Source of the DNA: Lysinibacillus sp. SGAir0095
Lineage (GTDB): Bacteria; Bacillota; Bacilli; Bacillales_A; Planococcaceae
Direction: 5' to 3'
Assembly (NCBI RefSeq): GCF_005491425.1
Contig: NZ_CP028083.1
Coordinates: 1,078,001 to 1,142,000 of the forward strand
Length of the DNA: 64,000 bases
Below are positions 49,934-59,808 of this stretch, piece by piece. Positions within the stretch are counted from its first letter, which is position 1; every line of letters starts with the position of its first letter. The notes below the pieces were generated by a model that saw only the letters and a list, made by a program, of their open reading frames with translations, had not been told where the DNA came from and did not search any database. The translations under genes were made by a program, and so were the position numbers.

Positions 49934-52900
49934 GTGAAGAAAATTAACAAAATTTTAGTAGCAAACCGAGGAGAAATTGCAATTCGTATTTTTCGTGCCT
50001 GTAACGAATTGAAGCTTAAAACAGTTGCAATTTACTCAAGGGAAGATAGTGGTTCATATCATCGTTACAAATCGGATGAATCTTACCTAGTAGGGGAAGG
50101 TAAAAAACCGATTGATGCTTACTTGGATATCGAAGGAATCATCGAAATCGCAAAGCAAGCAAATGTTGATGCTATTCACCCTGGATATGGCTTCTTATCA
50201 GAAAATCTAGAATTTGCTAGACGCTGTGAAGAAGAAGGCATCATCTTTATAGGTCCAACTTCAGAACATCTAGATATGTTTGGTGACAAGGTAAAAGCAA
50301 GAGAACAAGCGATAGCAGCAAAAATCCCTGTTATCCCAGGAACTGATGGACCAGTTTCAAGTATCGATGAGGTAATTGAATTTGGTGATTCTCACGGCTA
50401 TCCATTAATGATTAAAGCAGCTCTTGGTGGTGGCGGTCGTGGTATGCGCTTAGTACACACACAAGATGAGCTTGCGTCTAGCTATGAACGTGCAAAGTCA
50501 GAAGCGAAAGCTGCCTTTGGTTCAGATGAAGTGTATGTGGAAAAAGCAATTATTAAACCAAAGCATATAGAAGTACAGATTTTAGGGGATGCTTCAGGTA
50601 ATATTGTTCACTTGTATGAACGCGATTGTTCAATTCAAAGACGTCATCAAAAAGTGGTGGAAATTGCCCCGTCCAATTCAATTTCAAAGGAACTGCGTAA
50701 TCGAATCTGTGATGCTGCTGTACAATTGATGCAAAATGTCGAATACATAAATGCAGGTACTGTAGAGTTTTTAGTTTCGGGAGACGAGTTTTACTTTATT
50801 GAAGTCAACCCTAGAATTCAGGTTGAGCATACAATTACTGAAATGATTACTGGAATTGATATTGTTCATGCACAAATAAAAATTGCTGAAGGTCATCATC
50901 TACATTCACAGGAAATTGGTATTCCAGCACAAAGTGAAATACCACTTTTCGGGTACGCGATTCAATCACGTGTAACAACAGAGGATCCAGCAAACGATTT
51001 TATGCCAGATACAGGAAAATTAATGGTTTACCGCTCGAGTGGTGGATTTGGTGTACGTTTAGATGCAGGGAATGGATTCCAAGGGGCTGTAGTGACTCCT
51101 TACTACGATTCACTGCTTGTTAAAATTTCTACTTGGGGTATGACGTTTAAAGAAGCATCCGCAAAAATGCATCGAAACTTAAGAGAGTTCCGTATCCGTG
51201 GTGTTAAAACAAATATTCCATTTTTAGAAAATGTAGTACTTCATGATAATTTTATCTCGGGTGTGTTTGATACAAGCTTTATCGATACAACTCCAGAGCT
51301 ATTTAACTTCCCTGTACGTAAAGACAGAGGAACGAAAATTTTAAACTATATTGGGAATGTAACGTTAAACGGATTCCCAGGAGTTGAAAAACGATCAAAA
51401 CCGATTTTAGTTCAACCAAATAAACCGAAATTTGATTTGAAAACTGAGATACAACCAGGTACAAAGCAAATTTTAGATGAGCGTGGAGCAGAAGGGCTAA
51501 TCTCATGGGTAAAAGAACAAAAAGAAGTATTGTTAACTGATACAACTTTCCGTGATGCTCACCAATCTTTATTAGCAACTCGTGTACGATCTCAGGATAT
51601 GTATCAAATTGCAGATTATAATGCGCGCATGTTAAATGATTTCTTCTCATTTGAATTGTGGGGTGGAGCAACATTTGATGTAGCTTACCGTTTCTTAAAA
51701 GAAGATCCATGGGCACGTCTTGAAAAATTACGTGAGCAGATGCCAAATGTATTGTTCCAAATGCTTTTGCGTGGCGCAAATGCTGTGGGCTATAAAAATT
51801 ACCCTGATAATCTGATTCGTGAATTTATCAAAGAATCGGCATCTTCTGGAATTGATGTATTCAGAATATTCGATAGTTTAAACTGGATTAAAGGAATGGA
51901 AGTTGCGATCGATGAAGCTCGTCAAACTGGAAAGATTGCAGAAGCAGCAATTTGTTACACAGGCGACATACTGGATGATTCTCGTGGAAAATATTCTGTT
52001 CGGTATTATAAAGATATGGCAAAAGAATTAGAAGCTGCCGGTGCTCATATTTTAGCAATAAAAGATATGGCCGGTTTATTAAAACCTGAAGCAGCGTATC
52101 GATTAATTTCTGAATTAAAAGAATCGACTGAATTGCCAATTCATCTTCACACACATGACACAAGTGGAAACGGCATTTACACGTATGCCAAAGCAATTGA
52201 GGCTGGTGTAGACATTATTGATACAGCGCTTGGTTCAATGTCAGGTTTAACTTCACAACCAAGTGCCAATTCATTGTATTATGCTATGAAAGGTGGTAAA
52301 CGTGAAGTGCGTGCGAATATCGATGCACTTGAACAATTATCAACTTATTGGCAAGATGTTCGTACTTTCTATAGTGACTTTGAAAGTGGTATGAATAGCC
52401 CGCATTCAGAGATATATGTTCATGAAATGCCAGGTGGGCAATACAGTAATCTTCAGCAACAAGCGAAAGCAGTTGGTTTAGGCGATCGTTGGGATGAAGT
52501 GAAAAAAATGTATGCACGAGTAAACCTATTATTTGGTGATATCGTAAAAGTTACTCCATCATCAAAAGTAGTTGGGGATATGGCATTGTTTATGGTGCAA
52601 AATGACCTGAACGAAGATAATATCTTCGAACGTGGTTTAACGATTGATTTCCCTGATTCAGTAGTTGAATTATTCCAAGGTTATTTGGGTCAAATTCCAG
52701 GCGGATTCCCACAAGAATTGCAAAAGGTAATTTTAAAAGATCGAGAAGCAATTACTGTAAGACCGGGAGAGCTCCTTGAACCAGTGAATTTTGAAGAGCT
52801 TGAAAAAACTCTGACAGAAAAAATAGGGCGTCCGGCTACACACCAAGATGTTTTAGCTTACGCATTGTATCCTAAAGTGTTTGAAGACTATGTAACTGCC

Positions 52901-53368
52901 CAGGGACTATTCGGAGATATCTCGGTATTAGATACACCTACTTTCCTATACGGTTTAAAGCTTGGGGAAGAAATCGAGGTTGAAATCGAAAAAGGAAAGA
53001 CATTAATTATTAAATTGATTGAAATTGGAGAGCCACAACATGATGGAACACGTATCATGTACTTCGAACTAAACGGTCAATCTCGTGAATTAGTAATTCA
53101 AGATATGACGGTTGAAGTAGATGGAAACGTAGCATTAAAGGCAAATCCAAGCAATCCAAATCAAATTGGCGCAACAATGCCCGGAACAGTACTAAAAGTT
53201 GTTGTTTCTAAAGGTAGCCCAGTAAAACGCGGCGATCACTTACTTATTACTGAAGCAATGAAGATGGAAACAACTGTTCAAGCACCAAAAGATGGTATTG
53301 TTAAAGAGGTATACACAGCTGCAGGAGACGCCATTTCAACAGGCGACTTATTAATTGAATTAGAATAG
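49934..53368 (+). CDS. pycA: Pyruvate carboxylase
   Basis: A 1144-aa biotin enzyme forming oxaloacetate from pyruvate and bicarbonate (anaplerosis). Biotin carboxylase domain ~1-450 (GGGGRGMR ATP-grasp loop, EVNPRIQVEHTITE). Carboxyltransferase domain ~530-1000 (TDTTFRDAHQSLLATRVR, metal-binding HLHTHDTSG). Biotinyl domain ~1070-1144 with the biotinylated K1110 in EAMKMET. Full length. In relatives it is controlled by c-di-AMP directly or through CbpB, whose gene is also in this window. Confidence 0.98.
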   Translation: MKKINKILVANRGEIAIRIFRACNELKLKTVAIYSREDSGSYHRYKSDESYLVGEGKKPIDAYLDIEGIIEIAKQANVDAIHPGYGFLSENLEFARRCEEEGIIFIGPTSEHLDMFGDKVKAREQAIAAKIPVIPGTDGPVSSIDEVIEFGDSHGYPLMIKAALGGGGRGMRLVHTQDELASSYERAKSEAKAAFGSDEVYVEKAIIKPKHIEVQILGDASGNIVHLYERDCSIQRRHQKVVEIAPSNSISKELRNRICDAAVQLMQNVEYINAGTVEFLVSGDEFYFIEVNPRIQVEHTITEMITGIDIVHAQIKIAEGHHLHSQEIGIPAQSEIPLFGYAIQSRVTTEDPANDFMPDTGKLMVYRSSGGFGVRLDAGNGFQGAVVTPYYDSLLVKISTWGMTFKEASAKMHRNLREFRIRGVKTNIPFLENVVLHDNFISGVFDTSFIDTTPELFNFPVRKDRGTKILNYIGNVTLNGFPGVEKRSKPILVQPNKPKFDLKTEIQPGTKQILDERGAEGLISWVKEQKEVLLTDTTFRDAHQSLLATRVRSQDMYQIADYNARMLNDFFSFELWGGATFDVAYRFLKEDPWARLEKLREQMPNVLFQMLLRGANAVGYKNYPDNLIREFIKESASSGIDVFRIFDSLNWIKGMEVAIDEARQTGKIAEAAICYTGDILDDSRGKYSVRYYKDMAKELEAAGAHILAIKDMAGLLKPEAAYRLISELKESTELPIHLHTHDTSGNGIYTYAKAIEAGVDIIDTALGSMSGLTSQPSANSLYYAMKGGKREVRANIDALEQLSTYWQDVRTFYSDFESGMNSPHSEIYVHEMPGGQYSNLQQQAKAVGLGDRWDEVKKMYARVNLLFGDIVKVTPSSKVVGDMALFMVQNDLNEDNIFERGLTIDFPDSVVELFQGYLGQIPGGFPQELQKVILKDREAITVRPGELLEPVNFEELEKTLTEKIGRPATHQDVLAYALYPKVFEDYVTAQGLFGDISVLDTPTFLYGLKLGEEIEVEIEKGKTLIIKLIEIGEPQHDGTRIMYFELNGQSRELVIQDMTVEVDGNVALKANPSNPNQIGATMPGTVLKVVVSKGSPVKRGDHLLITEAMKMETTVQAPKDGIVKEVYTAAGDAISTGDLLIELE

Positions 53369-53374
53369 AAGTAA

Positions 53375-53410
53375 GGGCAACGGAGATTTCCGTTGCCCGT
53401 TTTATGTTTT
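53375..53410 (+). terminator. pycA terminator
   Basis: The perfect stem GGGCAACGGA / TCCGTTGCCC (53375-53384 / 53389-53398) followed by GTTTTATGTTTTTTTTT. Confidence 0.88.
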
Positions 53411-53416
53411 TTTTTA

Positions 53417-53458
53417 GAGATATTTTTTAGTTGAGGAGCGGCAACTAAAATATTTCTC
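53417..53458. repeat. Long hairpin and repeated decamer between pycA and ctaA
   Basis: GAGATATTTTTTAGTTG and CAACTAAAATATTTCTC form a 17-bp imperfect stem with an eight-base loop. The phrase TCGATACCTG occurs just after it (near 53457) and again near 53508. No gene is present in 53400-53620. Confidence 0.5.
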
Positions 53459-53616
53459 GATACCTGAAATAGATTGAATAGGTTGGTTAGGGGTAACTGC
53501 TCTATTTTCGATACCTGTGTGGCTGTTTTTAGTTGTTAAACGTATGCGAGTTCACTTCCTCAATCAGGGAACCAGTCAATTTTCAGAGGATATGCTCTAG
53601 CTTTACTTCCAGCAAA

Positions 53617-53653
53617 AAAATAAGAGTGTAGCGAACGATTCGCTACACTCTTC
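53617..53653 (-). terminator. ctaA terminator overlapping its stop codon
   Basis: The 14-bp perfect repeat AAGAGTGTAGCGAA / TTCGCTACACTCTT (53623-53636 / 53640-53653), followed on the minus strand by ATTTTTTT. Confidence 0.88.
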
Positions 53654-54594
53654 TAAATATTTTTTTCATTATAAATACTGCGTGAAACTAGTAAAATCAT
53701 GTAACAGAATATACCAAACAAACACGAGATAAATAATGAATGGAATAATGACACGAACAAATTAAGCTTTGTAAAAATAATCAGCATGCCTGTTGTCATC
53801 TGTGCTAATAAGATTAGGAACGCAATGAGCCAACCCCAATAAATAACACGTTGGTTCTTATAATGCTTAAGGACATGAACCAGAATATATGTAACCCAAA
53901 TAAAAATTAATAGTACTGCAAATCGGTGTCCCATCTGAACCCATTCATACATATTATTTGGTAGAGCAAACGGATTTTCATTGTTACAGAATGGCCAATC
54001 TGTACAAACTAAGCTAGATTGTGTATGTCGAACTAATGCGCCTGTATAAACAACCAAATATGAATAAATTGAAACGCCTAATGTATGCCATTTAAGTTTT
54101 TTACCAATATATACTTTATCGGCATCAAATTTAGTATCTACTTCAAATACAATCATGGCTAGTAGCAAGACACTAGCGAATGAAATTAAGGATATTCCAA
54201 AGTGCAGTGCAAGGATAAAATCACCTTGACCCCATAGAACCTGAGCAGCACCAATTAATGCTTGGGCTACTAAGAAAAAGATTGCTAAAATTCCTAAAAA
54301 TTTCACTTCACGAATGGAACCAAGTTTACGCCAAGTTCCAATTACTAAAGCTAGAACAAGTATTGAGACGGAACCTGTAACAAATCGATGTGAGAATTCT
54401 ATTAAAACCTCTTTTGTTATTTCTTTTGGTATAAGGGACCCATTACAATCAGGCCAGTTTCGACCACAACCTAAACCGCTTTCAGTTTTTGTAACAAGGG
54501 CTCCACCAAGAAGAATAAGCAACATACCGATTGTTGTAGCTAAAGCAATCCATTTCAGTAATTTACTTTGATTATGTTGCATTTTATGAGCCAC
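53653..54594 (-). CDS. ctaA: Heme A synthase
   Basis: A 313-aa membrane protein with eight predicted TM helices that oxidises heme O to heme A for cytochrome aa3/caa3. It has ESGLGCGRNWPDCNGS with the conserved Cys pair in the first loop, EFSHRF (heme-ligand His), ALHFGISL, the second Cys pair in SSLVCTDWPFCN, and the later heme-ligand His regions MGHRFAV and LFHSLFI. It is divergent from the oxidase operon as in B. subtilis. Confidence 0.93.
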   Translation of the reverse strand: MAHKMQHNQSKLLKWIALATTIGMLLILLGGALVTKTESGLGCGRNWPDCNGSLIPKEITKEVLIEFSHRFVTGSVSILVLALVIGTWRKLGSIREVKFLGILAIFFLVAQALIGAAQVLWGQGDFILALHFGISLISFASVLLLAMIVFEVDTKFDADKVYIGKKLKWHTLGVSIYSYLVVYTGALVRHTQSSLVCTDWPFCNNENPFALPNNMYEWVQMGHRFAVLLIFIWVTYILVHVLKHYKNQRVIYWGWLIAFLILLAQMTTGMLIIFTKLNLFVSLFHSLFISCLFGIFCYMILLVSRSIYNEKNI

Positions 54595-55661
54595 CTACTT
54601 TTTCTATCAATACGCTTATTAGAAAAACATTGTTATCGCCAAGTAAGGCTGTAATTGAAGTTTTTCTATACACTGACAAAAATTATTAGCTTGGACAAAA
54701 TGATCAGTGTGAAAAGCATCTCTGCTTTTATGATGATAGCGAATAAATAGATAAAAGACAACTTCAAACGGAAGAAGGTTTCAGGAAGCGAAAGGGTTTT
54801 CACAAATTGTTCATAATTTCGTGCTATTACATTCACAAATCTTCCCGTAAAATGCATTACTATAGAGATGTTCATATTACATTTGGCTAACATATTCTGC
54901 ATTTTGACAAACTTCATTGAAATTTAACTTAATGTCTAGAAATCGCGAACAAATTTCGATATAGTTATTGTTAGCGAAATATGCTTACAAAAATGAAAGG
55001 AACACAGATTTCTTGCTCTAAACTGTTTTTGTTCGGTGTTTAAGACCGCGACTACTTGCTTTCGAAAGATTTTCTTGCACTTATTTAAAATAGAATTTTG
55101 TAATTCATTTTTTTTCCAAGGGAAATAAGAGAAGAAAAGTCATGGTTTTTATCATTAACAAAGAAAGTAGAAGACATTGAATCATTATGCTTTCATAATG
55201 TGTAGGTGAAGTTTTGTTATGTAAGGCGATTTATGTTGCCGACATGTGTGACTAGTTGGAATACTAGCGAATGTCCTATTCAGAGAGGTCAAGAATTTGG
55301 GTATCAAAATAATAGCGGTCTTACTTATTATTGTTATTTGTAGCATGTAACATTAAATATAAGAGGCTGTAAATTTGCTAAGGAATATCAAACGGCATAT
55401 ATACCAATGCTATTGAAGAAAGTCTGAGAAGACTTAATGTTAATATGGTAATATGTAGTCTGTCTTTAGTAGTTACTTTTATAGAAATACTTTGTACAGG
55501 CCGTATCATTTTTGGCTACACTATTGAATATGCTTAGCTGTCTCTAGATGGGTGCTTATTTATTTTGGAATTCTTCTTTGAAAAGGGATTCACATAGAAC
55601 TAAAAAACCAATATCCTGGTTACACATGAAATACAACAAAGAAAGAGGGGTTAATTAAGCA
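54595..55661. other. 1.07-kb gene-poor region where ctaB is expected
   Basis: No intact gene. It contains ctaA and ctaC promoter DNA, an AAAAGCA/TGCTTTT hairpin near 54704-54723, and from ~55297 a decayed gene. No heme O synthase (ctaB) motif could be found in any frame, although B. subtilis has ctaB exactly here. Confidence 0.6.
55297..55537 (+). pseudogene. Decayed thioredoxin/DsbD-like redox gene
   Basis: Pieces in three frames suggest one former membrane-anchored thiol-redox protein. A TTG start at 55297 after GAGAGG gives the signal-like MGIKIIAVLLIIVICSM, then a stop. A shifted frame reads GCKFAKEYQTAYIPML, resembling a thioredoxin-like GCxxC-KEY segment with the second Cys lost. A third frame reads EESLRRLNVNM and then SLVVTFIEILCTG, resembling the E-x-x-C-T-G helix of CcdA/DsbD-type transporters, ending TIEYA. 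The middle of the gene must be deleted. The pieces are too short for certainty. The family call is by eye only. Confidence 0.4.
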
Positions 55662-56732
55662 ATGATGAAAGGGCTTAAAAAATGGCGTCTTTTCTCACTG
55701 TTAGCAGTAATGACAGTATTTCTTTCTGCATGTGGTGAAGAGTATATTACAACTCTTAAACCAACAGGTGCAGTGGGGAAAGAACAATTTAATTTACTAT
55801 TATTCTCAATTGCAATTATGGCATTAGTAACAATAGTAGTATCAGTTCTTTATTTGTATGCTTTTATGAAGGCTCGCCGTTCTAAACTTGGCGAAGACTA
55901 CATGCCAAAACAAGTAGAAGGAAGTCATACATTAGAAGTGATTTGGACAGTAATTCCAATCGTATTACTTTTAATCTTAGCAGTTCCTACTTTAATTTCT
56001 ACTTACAAATTTGCTGATGTAAAAGCAATGGATGAAGTAGATGAAGAAGGAAACAAAACAGCTTTAACAGTGAATGTTACTGCGAAATTATATTGGTGGG
56101 AATTTGAATATCCAGAACAAGGTATTGTAACAGCGCAAGAACTGGTTGTTCCTACTGGCGAAAAAGTATACTTTAATTTAAAAGCTGCTGATGTTAAACA
56201 CTCATTCTGGATTCCTTCAGTGGGTGGTAAAATGGATACAAACGTTGAAAACGTTAACAAATTCTATTTACAATTTGATAAAGAATCAAAAGATTTAGAG
56301 CAAGGCGTTTTCTATGGAAAATGTGCAGAGCTTTGTGGTCCTTCACATGCCTTAATGGACTTCAAAGTTAAAGTTCTTGCACCTGCTGAATTTAATGATT
56401 GGGTAGCTGCAATGCAAGCAACAGAAGGTCAAACAGCTTCTGCTGAGTCAGCTGACCTAGGTGAGCAAACATTTGCAAATAGCTGTTTAATGTGTCACGC
56501 AGTTTCTGGTGTAGGTGCTTCTGGAGCAATGGGGCCAAACTTAACAACGTTTGGTGATCGTAACCGTGTTGCAGGAATCCTTGACCATACTGAAGAAAGC
56601 ATTGAAGAATGGGTTGCTGACCCAGAAAGCATCAAGCCAGGTAACTTAATGACTGGTAAATATGGTGAACTTTCAGATGAAGAAATCAGTGCAGTTGCCG
56701 ATTACATTATGGGATTATCTATTGAAGATTAA
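55662..56732 (+). CDS. ctaC: Cytochrome caa3 oxidase subunit II
   Basis: A 356-aa lipoprotein (lipobox VFLSAC) with two TM helices (~45-70 and 95-115), a CuA cupredoxin domain with GKCAELCGPSHALM, and a fused C-terminal cytochrome c domain with CLMCH and an axial Met in a GNLMTGK context. The fused heme c marks a caa3-type oxidase fed directly by cytochrome c. First gene of ctaCDEFG. Confidence 0.96.
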   Translation: MMKGLKKWRLFSLLAVMTVFLSACGEEYITTLKPTGAVGKEQFNLLLFSIAIMALVTIVVSVLYLYAFMKARRSKLGEDYMPKQVEGSHTLEVIWTVIPIVLLLILAVPTLISTYKFADVKAMDEVDEEGNKTALTVNVTAKLYWWEFEYPEQGIVTAQELVVPTGEKVYFNLKAADVKHSFWIPSVGGKMDTNVENVNKFYLQFDKESKDLEQGVFYGKCAELCGPSHALMDFKVKVLAPAEFNDWVAAMQATEGQTASAESADLGEQTFANSCLMCHAVSGVGASGAMGPNLTTFGDRNRVAGILDHTEESIEEWVADPESIKPGNLMTGKYGELSDEEISAVADYIMGLSIED

Positions 56733-56766
56733 TACGAACTAGTAACACTTGAAGGAGGTAAAAGTT

Positions 56767-58659
56767 GTGAGCTCTGCCGCAGTTACAAATAAAAAGGGCT
56801 TTGGAGCAACGTTATGGGACTATTTAACAACTGTCGATCATAAGAAGCTTGGCGTGATGTATTTACTCGCTGGTACATTATTCTTTGCAATCGCAGGTTT
56901 TGAAGCGCTTTTGATGCGTATTCAGTTAATGGTACCAAACAATGATTTTGTTTCAGCCGGTACATTTAATGAATTATTAACAATGCATGGTACGACGATG
57001 CTATTCTTAGCAGCGACACCATTGCTATTCGGATTTATGAACGCAGTCGTGCCTTTACAAATTGGTGCACGTGACGTTGCGTTCCCGTTCTTAAACTCTT
57101 TAGGATTTTGGTTGTTCTTCTTAGGAGCACTTTTCTTACATTTATCATTCTTTTTAGGTGGAGCTCCTGATGCAGGTTGGACAAACTACGCATCTTTAGC
57201 ATTATATTCACCTGGTCATGGTATTGACTTTTATGTTTTAGGTTTACAAATTTCTGGTGCGGGTACGTTGATTTCTGGTATTAACTTCATCGTTACAATC
57301 ATTACAATGCGCGCACCTGGTATGACATTTATGCGTATGCCATTATTTACTTGGACTTCTTTAATTACAAGTGCTTTAATTACATTCGCATTCCCTCCAC
57401 TAACAGTAGGTTTGTTCTTAATGTTAGTTGACCGTATGTTCGGTGCAAACTTCTTCGACCATACAATGGGTGGTAACACAGTTATTTGGGAGCATTTATT
57501 CTGGATTTTTGGTCACCCTGAGGTATATATCTTAGTTTTACCTGCATTCGGTTTGTTCTCAGAAATCATTCCGGTATTTGCTCGTAAACGTTTATTCGGA
57601 TACTCTTCGATGGTATTCGCAACAATCTTAATTGGTTTCTTAGGATTCATGGTATGGGCCCACCATATGTTCACTACTGGACTTGGTGCTACAGCTAACG
57701 CGATTTTCGCCGTTGCTACAATGGCAATTGCCGTTCCTACCGGTATGAAGGTATTCAACTGGATCTTAACGATCTGGGGCGGTTCGGTTAAAGTAACAGT
57801 ACCAATGCTTTATGCACTTGGTTTCATCCCTTCATTCGTAGCTGGTGGGGTAACGGGGGTTATGCAGGCAGCTGCACCACTTGACTACCAATTACATGAT
57901 TCTTACTTTATCGTAGCTCACTTCCACTACGTAATCGTTGGTGGTATCGTTACAGCAATCTTTGGTTCAATGCACTTCTATTGGCCAATTATGTTTAACC
58001 GTGCTTTAAGTGAGAAATTAGGAGTATGGACTTTCTGGATTTTCTTCATCGGATTCCATTGTACATTCTTCATTCAACATTTCTTAGGTTTAATGGGTAT
58101 GCCACGTCGTGTATTCACTTACCAAGCAAATCAAGGATGGGATTTATTTAACTTTATCTCATCAATCGGTGCTATTTTAATGGCAATTGGTGTAGTTTTA
58201 TTAGTAATCAATATTATTATCTCTGCTAAATCTAAACCATTAAATTGCCGTGATTACTGGGGAGATGGACGTTCACTTGAGTGGGCAATTAAAACGCCAG
58301 TACCATTCTATAACTTTAAACAAACTCCACTTGTTCGTGGATATGATCCATACTGGTTAGAAAAACATGATGGTAATGAAGAGGGTATGATTTATGCAGA
58401 ACCACTAGGTGACATTCACATGCCTAACAATTCAATTTTACCGTTAATCATGTCTATCGGTACTTTCGTTGCTGCATTTGGTTCACTATACCATCCAGAT
58501 GGCAAAGCATGGGCTATTCCAGTATTAATACTTGGTTTAGCAATTACTGTTGGAGCAATGATTGTTCGTTCAGTAAAAGACGATCTTGGTTTCCATGTTC
58601 ATGTTGAAGAAATTATCGCAACTGAGGAACAGCTTTATGGAAAAGGGGGTAACAAATAA
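56767..58659 (+). CDS. ctaD: Cytochrome caa3 oxidase subunit I
   Basis: A 630-aa catalytic subunit with 12-14 TM helices binding low-spin heme a and the heme a3-CuB centre. Heme ligand in TMHGTTMLFL, CuB/cross-linked His-Tyr in GHPEVYILVLP, WAHHMFTTGL, and the heme ligands in HDSYFIVAHFHYVI. The GTG start at 56767 follows GAAGGAGG by ten bases. An upstream in-frame TTG lies within the RBS. Confidence 0.97.
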   Translation: MSSAAVTNKKGFGATLWDYLTTVDHKKLGVMYLLAGTLFFAIAGFEALLMRIQLMVPNNDFVSAGTFNELLTMHGTTMLFLAATPLLFGFMNAVVPLQIGARDVAFPFLNSLGFWLFFLGALFLHLSFFLGGAPDAGWTNYASLALYSPGHGIDFYVLGLQISGAGTLISGINFIVTIITMRAPGMTFMRMPLFTWTSLITSALITFAFPPLTVGLFLMLVDRMFGANFFDHTMGGNTVIWEHLFWIFGHPEVYILVLPAFGLFSEIIPVFARKRLFGYSSMVFATILIGFLGFMVWAHHMFTTGLGATANAIFAVATMAIAVPTGMKVFNWILTIWGGSVKVTVPMLYALGFIPSFVAGGVTGVMQAAAPLDYQLHDSYFIVAHFHYVIVGGIVTAIFGSMHFYWPIMFNRALSEKLGVWTFWIFFIGFHCTFFIQHFLGLMGMPRRVFTYQANQGWDLFNFISSIGAILMAIGVVLLVINIIISAKSKPLNCRDYWGDGRSLEWAIKTPVPFYNFKQTPLVRGYDPYWLEKHDGNEEGMIYAEPLGDIHMPNNSILPLIMSIGTFVAAFGSLYHPDGKAWAIPVLILGLAITVGAMIVRSVKDDLGFHVHVEEIIATEEQLYGKGGNK

Positions 58660-59282
58660 TGGAAGAAACTAAATTTACCCCTCAAACTTGGCCTGATAAA
58701 CCAGAACAAGCAACAATGGAAGGGAAAAATAAATTCGTAGGAATTTGGATTTTCATTTGTAGTGATATCACACTATTTGCCAGTGTTTTTGCTACTTACC
58801 TTTCTTTAAAAGATAAAGGGCCAGCAGGTATGGAATTTTCTGCTGCTTCATTATTTGAATTACCATTAGCATTCGTAATGACGATGTTGCTTTTAACATC
58901 ATCATTAACTTCTGTTTATGCAATGTATCATTTGAAAAACCATAATTTCAAAGGCGTTCAAATTTGGATGAGTATTACTGTATTATTAGGTCTTGGATTC
59001 CTTGCCCTTGAGATTTATGAGTTCTATCACTATGTACACATTGGTTTTGGTTATACACAATCAGCGTTCTCTTCTGCTTTCTTTACATTAGTAGGGACGC
59101 ACGGATTGCACGTAGTAATTGGTTTAGTATGGATTGTATGTTTAATCGTACGTAATGCAAGACGTGGATTGAGCCTTTACAATGCTCCAAAATACTATGC
59201 CGCTTCTATCTTCTGGCACTTTATCGACGTAGTTTGGGTATTCATCTTTACTGTAGTTTACTTGATGGGGGTGTTAGGATAA
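58659..59282 (+). CDS. ctaE: Cytochrome caa3 oxidase subunit III
   Basis: A 207-aa protein with five TM helices. GIWIFICSDITLFASVFATY and FWHFIDVVWVFIFTVVYL are the family hallmarks. It starts on the last base of ctaD (TAATG), implying translational coupling. Confidence 0.95.
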   Translation: MEETKFTPQTWPDKPEQATMEGKNKFVGIWIFICSDITLFASVFATYLSLKDKGPAGMEFSAASLFELPLAFVMTMLLLTSSLTSVYAMYHLKNHNFKGVQIWMSITVLLGLGFLALEIYEFYHYVHIGFGYTQSAFSSAFFTLVGTHGLHVVIGLVWIVCLIVRNARRGLSLYNAPKYYAASIFWHFIDVVWVFIFTVVYLMGVLG

Positions 59283-59283
59283 T

Positions 59284-59625
59284 ATGGGACACGATACACA
59301 AGTTCAAGCGAAATCTAAAAAACAGTATGAGTATGATCGTCATCATAATGCTGTTCACATGCGTAAGCAAGTAGTTAATTTTGCGATTATGATTTTCTTA
59401 ACATTCTTAGCATTTGCTGTAGTAGTAGCAGACTTTTCACCTTATTTCATTAAGCCTGTAATTCTGTTATTAGCGGGTGTTCAAGTTGTTTTACAATTAT
59501 ATTCATTCATGCATATGGATGATAAAAAAGCTAGCCACATAGGTGTTATTTCAACATTTGTATGGTTTGGAGCTGTAATCGCATTTACGATGTTCTTAAC
59601 TTTCTTAACAATTATTTGGTGGTAA
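59284..59625 (+). CDS. ctaF: Cytochrome caa3 oxidase subunit IV
   Basis: A 113-aa protein with three TM helices and the conserved QLYSFMHMDD segment between the second and third. It starts two bases after ctaE and is followed by a strong terminator. Confidence 0.92.
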   Translation: MGHDTQVQAKSKKQYEYDRHHNAVHMRKQVVNFAIMIFLTFLAFAVVVADFSPYFIKPVILLLAGVQVVLQLYSFMHMDDKKASHIGVISTFVWFGAVIAFTMFLTFLTIIWW

Positions 59626-59634
59626 GAACAAAAA

Positions 59635-59670
59635 ACAAGTCGCTCATCCTGAGCGACTTGTTTTCATTTT
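59635..59670 (+). terminator. Terminator after ctaF
   Basis: The perfect 11-bp stem ACAAGTCGCTC / GAGCGACTTGT (59635-59645 / 59651-59661) followed by TTTCATTTT. It separates ctaCDEF from ctaG, so ctaG needs its own promoter or read-through. Confidence 0.88.
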
Positions 59671-59808
59671 ACAAAATATGATATTTTGAAATATACAAGT
59701 AAGTAGAATTAGTAGGGAAATTGCTTTTAATTGTCATACTTCGTTCATTGATGTTACGATGTAAGCGTTCTATAATAGAACTACTGAAGTTTAAAGGAGC
59801 GCATGATT

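Noticed and set aside
54666-54917. An 83-codon minus-strand frame upstream of ctaA.
   Set aside because: No RBS, no recognisable family and hydrophobic low-complexity composition. It lies in the ctaA promoter region.
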